Of a DNA stretch of 36,552 bases, positions 30,098 through 36,552 are shown one piece after another. Each line of letters opens with the position of its first letter. Within the stretch, counting starts at the first letter, position 1. Position numbers and translations under genes: made by a program. Under the pieces are notes generated by a model that made no database searches, was not told the DNA's origin, and worked only from the letters and a program-made list of their open reading frames with translations. The DNA comes from Roseovarius autotrophicus (GTDB lineage Bacteria > Pseudomonadota > Alphaproteobacteria > Rhodobacterales > Rhodobacteraceae): the NCBI RefSeq assembly GCF_018069895.1, contig NZ_JAGQDH010000023.1, positions 1 through 36,552 of the forward strand, written 5' to 3'.

Positions 30098-33000
30098 TCA
30101 GCTGCCCCAGAGGAAGCCCCAGCCGCGGTCCCACCCGGCGGCGAAGGGGGAGGTCAGGCGGAACCGGCGCGCCTCGCGGTCAGTAAGCCAGACGCCGCCG
30201 ACCATCCGACGCGACCGGACGGCGAGGTCGATCTCGGCCGTGCGCTCCGGCGCGCCGGTCTCGGGAACGTCCTCGGGCGCCAGCGTCCAGCTCGTGCCAC
30301 TCCCGGCGTCGATCACGATGCCCGGTGGCATGAGGGCCGTGCCAGTGTCGGGATCGATCCAGCGCACCTCGATCGCATAGCCAACGCCCGGCTCCGGCCC
30401 GATGGAGCCGCCCGTGTGATCGACGATGACTGGGCTGGTCTGGGTGAGGCGATCGCGATGGGCCCAAGTCAGGACGAGATCATCGGCGATCAGCGAATCC
30501 ACATCCGGCGCGTAGCTGCCATTGCCCTGCACCCGCCCGGGCGGCAGGGGCCGGATGGCGCGGCGGTCGAGCGTCACGTTGTCCTCGGGCGCCAGCGCGA
30601 AAGCAAGCGTGCCGCGCCCGGTCTCGGGCAGCAGCCGGATCGCAAGGGTCTCGCCTGCCGCCCAAGAATCCTCGGTGATCCGCGCGTCCTCGTCGAAGAA
30701 GATCACCGGGGTTCCCTCGGCGTGCGCGCGCGGCACGGTGTCGAGGCATCCGCGGCCGACGGTGATCGCCGTGGCGGTGATCCCGTCGACGCGCACGAAC
30801 TCACCGCCGATGCTCGCCAGCGTGCCGATCCCGACCTCACCGATGTCGCGCCAGCCGGTGACGGGCAGGACACGCACCTCTGGGTGGTCCGAGACGTCCG
30901 CCGCGAGCAGCGCCGCGGGCGCGAAAGCAACCACGCCTTCCTGTGCCGGGCCGGTGCCGGGATCGATCCAGAGTTCCGCCGCCAGCGCATCGGCGCTAGG
31001 GCGTTCACCGGTGGCGACCAGCGCGCCCGCATCGGGATCCTCCGAAAGGATGCGGTCGGCCTCGCTGTGGCCCAGTTCGCGGACCAGCAGCCAGTACGGG
31101 GCTTCCTCGACCATGCGCCGCACCAGCGCCCTTGGCGGTGCGGCAACCCCGGTGCCAGACGGCATGCGCCCGCCTGCGATGGCGGTCGCACCAAGGGCAA
31201 ACACATCCTCGGCAAGCTTCAGCCTGATGCCATTGTCGCGCCCGTCACCCTGGCCGATCTCGGAGATGCGCATGACCACGTTGTCGAGCCCGAGGCGCGA
31301 TGATCGCAGCCGGATCACATCGCCGGGCCCGAGATCGGCGCCTTCGCGATTCACCACGATCTCTCCGGTGAGCAGCGGCACGGAAAGCGCCCGCAGGTCG
31401 CGCTCGGCGACGCGGATCGCCAGCCCCTGGTAGCGGATGCCGGGATAGTCGAGCGTGGTGGCGATCACCTCGCCCATGGCCTGGACCCGGGCAGTGTCGG
31501 TGACAGAGACCGCCCCCGTGTCGTCCGTCCAGGCATCGGTGAAGCGCACGGTCACGCTGTTCACCAGGTCCGACGGCGCGCGGCGCCCTAGTCGGCCCCA
31601 GTCCACGACATTGGTCTCGTTGAAGAGCGGCAGCGTTGCGGCCGTGTAGTCTGCCCGGATGAGCCGCAACTCCCAGAGCCCGGTGCGCCGGTCGATGAAG
31701 AGCGTGGCATCGATGTGGTCGAGAACGCTGGCGATGAACTCCTCGATCGAGCTGTCCTGCTGCCAGATCAGCGACAGGCCGAAACCTTCAGTGTAAAGCG
31801 TGTCCGCGGCGGCGGTGAAACTCGTCCCGATCTCGACCGTGGAGTACCCCAGACCCCAGTCGCGGTTCGTGAGACACTCCCGGATGATATGGGCAGGGTT
31901 CATGTCCGGGCCGTTCCCGAAGGCCCCGCGCAGTGAGGCCACCAGCGCCTGCGGGTTGCCGGCCGGGATCACCGGCACGCCATCAACAGGCGTGTTGTCG
32001 ATCATCGCCGTATAGCTGGTGTCCGCGAGTGCGATGTTGAACCCAAAGATGTCGGCAGGCGGCAGGCTGGTGATCGTGACCAATGCGGCATCGACCGAAG
32101 AGACTGGCGAGGGCGCCCCATCTGTCACGAAGATGACGATCCGCCGCTTCGAACCGCCACCCGCGAAGTAGGCGCCGGCCTCGGCAAAGGCCGCGTTGAA
32201 ATTCGTGCCCCCCGAAGTGCTGTTCGAGAGCGCCAGCATCCAGTCTTCCAGCGCGGTGTAATCCTCGGGTTCCATGTTGCGCCGCTCGATGGACCCTGCG
32301 ACGCCCGCGTTCCAGAGCACGATGCGGATGTCATTGGGCCGGTCCGGATCGACGCTGGCGCCGATCTCGCGGATCAGCGCCGCGACACCCGCTTTCTGTG
32401 CTGCCATGCGCGTGCCCGACATCGAGCCCGAGACATCGAGCGTGATGTAGATCGCGGCGTCCGAGATGTTCGCCTCCGGCACGATCGGGGCCTTCTCGGG
32501 ATACCATTGCGCCGCGCCTGCCTCGCCGGTCAGCACGCGGGTCACGCGCACCGCCCAAGGTTTCAGATAGGGGTTGATGCCGAGATAGACCTGCCGCAGC
32601 ACAAGGCTGCAGAGCCCGCGATAGCCGGGCACGTCGCCGTTCATACGCGCAGCAAGATAATCGTTCTGCCCCTGGCCCGGTCCGCCCATCAGCACATCCA
32701 CATCACCGGTGATCCCGCCCTCGCGCTTCTCGCCGCCGAAGAGATCGGGCTTGTCGATCCGGATGCGTCCGCCACCGGCGCCTGCATTGCTGGCGGCGCT
32801 GGTCGCCTCGAACACCTCGACCGATTGCGCGGGGAAGCTTAGCGCCTCGGGCAGAGCGGACCAGGAGGTCACATTGCTGGCGGCGTTGAACGTGACGCCG
32901 CGCAACGTGATCGTCTGGCGCGTGCCATTGGCGAGCTGCAGCCGGTAATCCCGGCCGATGCGCACACCCGCACGCGTCCCCGGAAAGGTGATCAAAGCGA

Positions 33001-33229
33001 TGGTATCGCCCGCCAGCGCCGCAGTTGCCGCCATGCCCGCGACCGTGCCGATTCGCGTCTCCACGGCCGCGCCGCCGCCCGAGACGCCGCCACCGGTCGT
33101 CACTGACCAGGCAGTGCGACGGTCTACGAGGATCTCGCGGATCGCGTCGATTGGCCCGTGGCAGAGCGCCAGATGCATCCCCAGCGAATAGCGAAAGCCG
33201 ACAGTCTGCGCCTTGCTACGCCCGCCCAT
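30098..33229 (-). CDS. tail-tip / host-specificity protein with inserted VWA domain
   Basis: 1043 aa. The N-terminus (GFRYSLGMHLALCHGPIDAIREILVD in parts) and the mid-to-C-terminal region (NRDWGLGY, EEFIASVLDHIDATLF, VNSVTVRFTDAW) resemble the tail hub/tip proteins that occupy the gp15 position in gene transfer agents and the J position in lambda-like phages. Inserted at about residues 255-435 is a von Willebrand A domain with a complete MIDAS: D265-x-S267-x-S269, T342 and D370 (ITLDVSGSMSG, SGGTNFNAAF, FVTDGAPS). VWA domains bind protein ligands through a metal ion. The C-terminal 250 residues are beta-rich. It overlaps the upstream small gene by 14 bases. Confidence 0.85.
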   Translation of the reverse strand: MGGRSKAQTVGFRYSLGMHLALCHGPIDAIREILVDRRTAWSVTTGGGVSGGGAAVETRIGTVAGMAATAALAGDTIALITFPGTRAGVRIGRDYRLQLANGTRQTITLRGVTFNAASNVTSWSALPEALSFPAQSVEVFEATSAASNAGAGGGRIRIDKPDLFGGEKREGGITGDVDVLMGGPGQGQNDYLAARMNGDVPGYRGLCSLVLRQVYLGINPYLKPWAVRVTRVLTGEAGAAQWYPEKAPIVPEANISDAAIYITLDVSGSMSGTRMAAQKAGVAALIREIGASVDPDRPNDIRIVLWNAGVAGSIERRNMEPEDYTALEDWMLALSNSTSGGTNFNAAFAEAGAYFAGGGSKRRIVIFVTDGAPSPVSSVDAALVTITSLPPADIFGFNIALADTSYTAMIDNTPVDGVPVIPAGNPQALVASLRGAFGNGPDMNPAHIIRECLTNRDWGLGYSTVEIGTSFTAAADTLYTEGFGLSLIWQQDSSIEEFIASVLDHIDATLFIDRRTGLWELRLIRADYTAATLPLFNETNVVDWGRLGRRAPSDLVNSVTVRFTDAWTDDTGAVSVTDTARVQAMGEVIATTLDYPGIRYQGLAIRVAERDLRALSVPLLTGEIVVNREGADLGPGDVIRLRSSRLGLDNVVMRISEIGQGDGRDNGIRLKLAEDVFALGATAIAGGRMPSGTGVAAPPRALVRRMVEEAPYWLLVRELGHSEADRILSEDPDAGALVATGERPSADALAAELWIDPGTGPAQEGVVAFAPAALLAADVSDHPEVRVLPVTGWRDIGEVGIGTLASIGGEFVRVDGITATAITVGRGCLDTVPRAHAEGTPVIFFDEDARITEDSWAAGETLAIRLLPETGRGTLAFALAPEDNVTLDRRAIRPLPPGRVQGNGSYAPDVDSLIADDLVLTWAHRDRLTQTSPVIVDHTGGSIGPEPGVGYAIEVRWIDPDTGTALMPPGIVIDAGSGTSWTLAPEDVPETGAPERTAEIDLAVRSRRMVGGVWLTDREARRFRLTSPFAAGWDRGWGFLWGS

Positions 33230-33434
33230 CGTTGGCCTCCACTGCCGTCTCCCGCATCTCTGCGACCAGGATCACGGGTTCCACCAGCGCATCCCCGGTC
33301 GCACGGAGGCGGTCAGCCTCGATCCCGTGGGCAAGAAACTCCGACCACGCAAACCCATGGCGGCGGAACCATGGCCGCACGCCCGCGAGGCAGTAGCGCG
33401 CATCGCGCAGGTCCTGGATCGTCACGCGGGTCAC
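33216..33434 (-). CDS. small tail-module protein (72 aa)
   Basis: GTG-started; the GTG overlaps the TGA of the upstream gene, and its 3' end overlaps the tail-tip gene by 14 bases. Residues include RYCLAGVRPWFRRHGFAWSEFLAHGIEADRL in parts and ILVAEMRETA; no domain recognised. Proteins of this size with a G-x-R-x-W-F-x-x-H-G pattern are frequent between DUF2163 and tail-tip genes in related prophages, to my recollection. Probably an assembly factor or tip component. Confidence 0.75.
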   Translation of the reverse strand: MTRVTIQDLRDARYCLAGVRPWFRRHGFAWSEFLAHGIEADRLRATGDALVEPVILVAEMRETAVEANDGRA

Positions 33435-33679
33435 TTCTTGCCGCCTTTCTTCCTGATCGGATCGACCTTGAGATCGCCTGCCCAGACGACGTTGGGCCCG
33501 GTGATCAGCACGGTGCCGAACACCACTGGGATCGGTCGGCCCTCCTCGGCGGTGGGCAGCGAGAAGTCGTCGAGCCCTGCGGCTTGGGGTTTCTCGATCT
33601 TGGGGCGCGGGCTCAGTGCATAGGAAATCGCCGAGAGCACCAGCCCGAGAACGAGCCGCGCGATGAAGGTCCAGACCAT
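33431..33679 (-). CDS. small tail-assembly membrane-anchored protein (82 aa)
   Basis: 82 aa with an N-terminal hydrophobic helix (FIARLVLGLVLSAISYAL), then KPQAAGLDDFSLPTAEEGRPIPVVFGTV, which resembles the start of tail-tip/J-like proteins (the EGRPIPVVFG motif). It may be a separate N-terminal piece of the tip protein or an assembly protein. It ends in a lysine-rich KKGGKK. Its start is 39 bases downstream of the DUF2163 stop and its stop overlaps the next GTG. Confidence 0.75.
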   Translation of the reverse strand: MVWTFIARLVLGLVLSAISYALSPRPKIEKPQAAGLDDFSLPTAEEGRPIPVVFGTVLITGPNVVWAGDLKVDPIRKKGGKK

Positions 33680-33718
33680 GAGGGAATGCCGATTGCGGAT
33701 TGGCGCCTGCAGGGCGCG

Positions 33719-34579
33719 TCAGACTATGGAGCCGCCGCCCAGGGGGTTGCGGCCGGGGATCTCGGGAAAGCCCCCGAAATTGAGAAGATTGCCGAACTTG
33801 GCCGCGCAGGTGGCTGCGCGCAGATCGCAGCCGGGCGCGATGTCGAGCAGGACCGGCAGTGGCTCGCCCGTGTCCGGGTCGATCTCGGGTGTGGCAAAAG
33901 CTGTCGCCAGTTCCGGCATCGGGCGTGAGAGCGTCAGCACCGCTCCGGCATGGCCGGTGATGAAACCAAGCTGCACGCCAAAGCGCAGCACACCGCCGCG
34001 AAACCAGCCATCGGGCTGGTCAGCTGTCTCAGGGACCGTGACGGCGTTAGCGGCGACGGCGGTCACCGTGCCCGTCAGCCAGTGCAGTGCGATGTCGAGC
34101 CCACAGCCCCGGCCGTAGAGCGCGTGCCGGCACAGCCGCTGGTACTTCGCCCGCACACCCGCCCGGCGCAGCGTGCTGAAGATAGATTCCGCCTGCAGGA
34201 GGATGCGCTGCCCCTCGACTTCCGCCCCCACCACGCGGCCCTTCCAATGCGCGACGGTCTCGCCCAACACCTGCTCGTGTCCGCGGAAGATCGTCAGCGT
34301 CACGGGCGTGTTGCTCAAGGGGGCGAGGAAACGTCGCGCGAAGGGATGCGATAGCGGCCAGGTCAGTTCCAGCCGCCCGCGCTCGATCTCGCTCGTCTGC
34401 ACCACATCGCCATGGGCGACGGCGGCGGGCTCCCAAGAGATCATATCTCCCCCGCTCCCCGCGCTGGTCCAAGGCGTGGAGCGGCTGGTGAAACGCCAGA
34501 CCTGATCGCCTTCCACGAACTGGTAGAGGAAATAGGGCCGGCCCTCGGCGACCGAGGACTCCAAGCTGGCGTAGGTCAT
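33719..34579 (-). CDS. DUF2163 (BR0599-like) phage tail protein
   Basis: 286 aa from the ATG at 34579, which overlaps the upstream TGA by four bases; the open frame continues to 34945 but that is shadow. The N-terminus EGRPYFLYQFVEGDQVWRFTSR, followed by LSHPFARRFLAPLSNTPVTLTIFRG and the Cys-containing region YQRLCRHALYGRGCGLD (a conserved metal- or Fe-S-like Cys set), matches DUF2163, the family of gp13 of the Rhodobacter gene transfer agent, a tail hub protein. A second Cys pair lies near the C-terminus (GCDLRAATCAAKFGN). Confidence 0.88.
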   Translation of the reverse strand: MTYASLESSVAEGRPYFLYQFVEGDQVWRFTSRSTPWTSAGSGGDMISWEPAAVAHGDVVQTSEIERGRLELTWPLSHPFARRFLAPLSNTPVTLTIFRGHEQVLGETVAHWKGRVVGAEVEGQRILLQAESIFSTLRRAGVRAKYQRLCRHALYGRGCGLDIALHWLTGTVTAVAANAVTVPETADQPDGWFRGGVLRFGVQLGFITGHAGAVLTLSRPMPELATAFATPEIDPDTGEPLPVLLDIAPGCDLRAATCAAKFGNLLNFGGFPEIPGRNPLGGGSIV

Positions 34580-35730
34580 GCGGGCACCTCGAGAACAGGC
34601 AGCGTGGCCTCGCTCGCCACCGAGCCATGCTGGATCTCGACGCGATCCGCGTCGGCGCGCATCGCGGTCAGGAAATGTACCTTCGTCGTGAGGGGAACTG
34701 GATCGCCGAGGTTCGACGACAGCGTCAGCCTGTGATCCGCGCCCTCGGCGATGGCTGTGGTGATCGTCCGGAAGCGCAGCGCGGATGGCATTTCCAAGAT
34801 GATCGCGCGACCGACATAGGCCGGGAGCGACGCAACCGGGGCGACGCGCATCAGCACCGAGCCCGAGGTCATGGCCGCGCGCAAATGCAGCTCGCGCCCC
34901 CAGGTCGGCAGCCAGAAGCTGGCCTGACGCCCTCGGAGCGACCAAAGCCAGCGGCGCAGAAGTTGGCGTGTGGTCGGGCCTTTTGCCTTGAGCGTAATCG
35001 TTTCACTGCGTTCGAAGACATCGCGCATGGGTTCGACCACGACTGGCCCGAAACCGTTATCAACATACTCGACCGCACGGCGGAGGCTGGCGGAGAGCGG
35101 GCGGCGCACGACGCTCGGGTCGGTCTGTACCGGGCGGCCGAGATAGGTCGGCAGCACCGGTGCGGCGAGATCCGGTGCATTGCGCAGCATGAAGCTGGCG
35201 GTCACCGTGCCATCGCTTTGCCTGCGGCGAGTGACCGCGATGGCTGAGGTCAGCACGCCTGCGCGGATCGGCGCGACCGTGATGCGCGGCGCAGCAACCA
35301 CCGGACTGGGCAGTTGCAGCACCAGTGGCTCCGCCAGGATCAGCCGGTCGGCCTGAACGCTGGCGATGGCAACCGCCGCCGCCTCACGGCCATCGACCGC
35401 AATCGCCGCGAGCCCCCCACTCCGGAAATCCGCCACGCCGGTATCGAGCAGGATCTCGATCGCGCCTTGCGCCAGATCGGCGGCGGGCTGCAGCGCCATG
35501 TGCCAGAGCGGTATCTGCCAGTCGCCCGCAAACGCAGCCCGCGCCAGCTCCGCCGTCCGGGCCATCCCCAGCGCGTCGAGCCGGTGCCGAAACGTTACAA
35601 TCTCGCGCGGTCGAGGCCGGAGCGCGATGCGCTGTTCGCCCGCGCGCGATGTCAGCACATCGGTGCGCCATTCCAGCACCTCGCTGGTCTCCTGCGCTGC
35701 CGGGAAGGACCAGAGAGGCAATTCAGGCAT
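34576..35730 (-). CDS. phage tail protein (384 aa), gp12-like position
   Basis: Beta-rich protein beginning MPELPLWSFPAAQETSEVLEWRTDVL, with RPREIVTFRHRLDALG and later GRQASFWLPTWGRELHLRAAM. The FWLPTWGREL pattern recurs in minor tail proteins located between the tape measure and DUF2163 in alphaproteobacterial prophages. It sits where gene transfer agents carry gp12 (DUF2460), but it does not clearly look like DUF2460. It overlaps the tape-measure gene by eight bases and DUF2163 by four, so it belongs to one tail operon. Confidence 0.75.
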   Translation of the reverse strand: MPELPLWSFPAAQETSEVLEWRTDVLTSRAGEQRIALRPRPREIVTFRHRLDALGMARTAELARAAFAGDWQIPLWHMALQPAADLAQGAIEILLDTGVADFRSGGLAAIAVDGREAAAVAIASVQADRLILAEPLVLQLPSPVVAAPRITVAPIRAGVLTSAIAVTRRRQSDGTVTASFMLRNAPDLAAPVLPTYLGRPVQTDPSVVRRPLSASLRRAVEYVDNGFGPVVVEPMRDVFERSETITLKAKGPTTRQLLRRWLWSLRGRQASFWLPTWGRELHLRAAMTSGSVLMRVAPVASLPAYVGRAIILEMPSALRFRTITTAIAEGADHRLTLSSNLGDPVPLTTKVHFLTAMRADADRVEIQHGSVASEATLPVLEVPA

Positions 35731-36552
35731 TCAGCGCATTCCGGTTGCGGCGAATGACATTCAGGATCGCCCGCTCGCCCGAAGGCGTGGCGAGGTAGTC
35801 GCCGACAACCGACGGATCGAGCACGTTGATGATGCGCGTTGACATGTCCTGCGCTGGTTGGGCGGGCGCGCTATTCATCTCGACCCCGAGCCGCCCGTCG
35901 CGCCCCCGCCGGAGCGGCAGGATCGCCTCCGGCCCGGCCTCGCCCATCAGCCCGATGCCGCGCGAGAAGGGGAACACCGTAGGCCGGTTCACCACGCCCC
36001 CGCGGGCAAAGGCGGTCAGCTCCTGCCCATTGGCGAAGACACCGCCGCGTGCGAAGCCAAAGAGGCTCGCGAAGAACCCACCCCCGCCGCCCATGCCCGA
36101 GAAGGCGCGCATGATCGCGTTCTCGATCGGCTTGAAGGCAAGTTCGATCAGCCGGTTTGCGAGGTTCTGCGCGATCCGCGAGATGGCGCTGGCGAAGGTC
36201 TCCCAGCTGAACTCACCCGACTTCAGCGCGTCCTTGATCGGCCCGACGATGTCCTGCGCCAGCCCTTGAGCAATCTCGCGCGAGCGCTCCTGCGCGGCGC
36301 GAACGGCTTCGGCGGTCGCCTCCCAGGCATTGCGGGCCGTGTCGGCGGCCTCGCGCAGCGCCTGACCCGCACCGCGACCTGCACCGCCCGCGCGGCCCGC
36401 GGCCTCGCCGGTGGAATCGAGCGCATCCTCGAGGCTCTCGGCGGCGGTCCGCGCGCCCGTGAGAGCGGTTTCCGCCTCGGCCCCCGACGCGGCTACGGCC
36501 TCGCGGAGCGCCGCAACCGACTCCAGCGGCGCGGTCGCCGCCTCGACCACGC
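35723..36552 (-). CDS. phage tail tape measure protein (C-terminal part, cut by window)
   Basis: The frame enters from the right edge; about 276 C-terminal residues are visible and the start is outside. An Ala/Glu/Arg-rich coiled coil (DSTGEAAGRAGGAGRGAG, ALREAADTARNAW) is followed by FSWETFASAISRIAQNLANRL, then Gly-rich turns and the hallmark GLMGEAGPEAILPLRRG near the end, typical of lambda-type tape measure proteins, followed by the terminal IINVLDPSVVGDYL. It sets tail length and is threaded through the tail tube. Confidence 0.88.
   Translation of the reverse strand, partial: VVEAATAPLESVAALREAVAASGAEAETALTGARTAAESLEDALDSTGEAAGRAGGAGRGAGQALREAADTARNAWEATAEAVRAAQERSREIAQGLAQDIVGPIKDALKSGEFSWETFASAISRIAQNLANRLIELAFKPIENAIMRAFSGMGGGGGFFASLFGFARGGVFANGQELTAFARGGVVNRPTVFPFSRGIGLMGEAGPEAILPLRRGRDGRLGVEMNSAPAQPAQDMSTRIINVLDPSVVGDYLATPSGERAILNVIRRNRNALNA

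Larger units (their letters stand above)
25168..36552 (-). mobile_element. prophage tail and lysis module (partial, continues right)
   Basis: All genes from 25168 to the right edge are on the minus strand and form a tail-assembly run (tape measure, hub, DUF2163, tip, DUF2793, appendages) followed by a lysis cassette (holin-like, M15 endolysin, Rz/Rz1). Capsid, packaging, integrase and repressor genes are not in the window and should lie to the right. The left boundary is uncertain: it could be at 25160 or as far as 25930. A complete lysis cassette argues for a lytic-capable phage rather than only a gene transfer agent. Confidence 0.75.

Noticed and set aside
30416..31433. Two long plus-strand frames of about 300 codons
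   Set aside because: Antisense to the tail-tip gene, no ribosome binding sites or domains.
34580..34945. N-terminal extension of the DUF2163 gene (408-aa reading)
   Set aside because: Overlaps the upstream tail gene completely; the ATGA overlap at 34579 is the natural start.
1..36552. CRISPR array, rRNA or insertion-sequence transposase
   Set aside because: No regularly spaced repeats, rRNA signatures or transposase motifs were seen on reading the window.

Overview
The window looks like a chromosomal accessory region of a high-GC alphaproteobacterium, most likely Rhodobacteraceae/Paracoccaceae. The evidence is the coding style, the DUF2163 and DUF2793 tail proteins typical of that group's prophages and gene transfer agents, and an alphaproteobacterial tRNA-fMet 3' end. 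This placement is inferred from family resemblance; no search was run.

Layout. (i) 1-3613: accessory DNA with a small basic protein, a HicA-like mini-protein and a 709-aa ankyrin-repeat protein, read as one short operon. It ends at a 47-bp 3' fragment of tRNA-fMet (3614-3660) followed by a strong terminator, which looks like the distal attachment-site scar of an island. (ii) 3829-8496: a YecA/UPF0149-SEC-C protein and a RecD2 helicase on the minus strand, with a broken thermonuclease remnant overlapping the recD2 start, then exonuclease I (sbcB) on the plus strand. (iii) 8716-23781: a complete type 3 BREX phage-defence operon, brxR-brxF-brxC-(HEPN gene)-pglXI-brxHII-pglZ-brxA-(87-aa ORF). Nearly every junction is a 4-base or short overlap, so it reads as one translationally coupled unit. 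The gene between brxC and pglXI carries an Rx4H HEPN-type motif and is not part of the canonical six-gene type 3 set. It and most of pglXI are clearly lower in GC than the flanking brx genes. (iv) 23785-25151: a DUF4236/TPR protein and a small partner gene. (v) 25168-36552: the tail and lysis end of a prophage on the minus strand, running off the right edge. In transcription order it has: tape measure (partial), a tail protein, DUF2163, two small proteins, a 1043-aa tail-tip protein with a complete von Willebrand A/MIDAS domain, a DUF2793 protein, a SPRY-like protein, a tail appendage, a holin-like protein, an M15 endolysin with a C-terminal membrane segment, nested Rz/Rz1 spanins and two small proteins.

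How the parts work together. BrxR is the probable WYL-type regulator. PglXI should mark host DNA; BrxC, BrxF, PglZ, BrxHII and BrxA would carry out exclusion of unmarked phage; the HEPN protein is a candidate added RNA-cleaving effector or safeguard. The prophage contributes its own adsorption and lysis machinery. The most noteworthy points are the HEPN gene embedded in the BREX-3 operon, the low-GC patch around it, the VWA domain inside a tail-tip protein, and the ankyrin/HicA-like locus at the tRNA scar.
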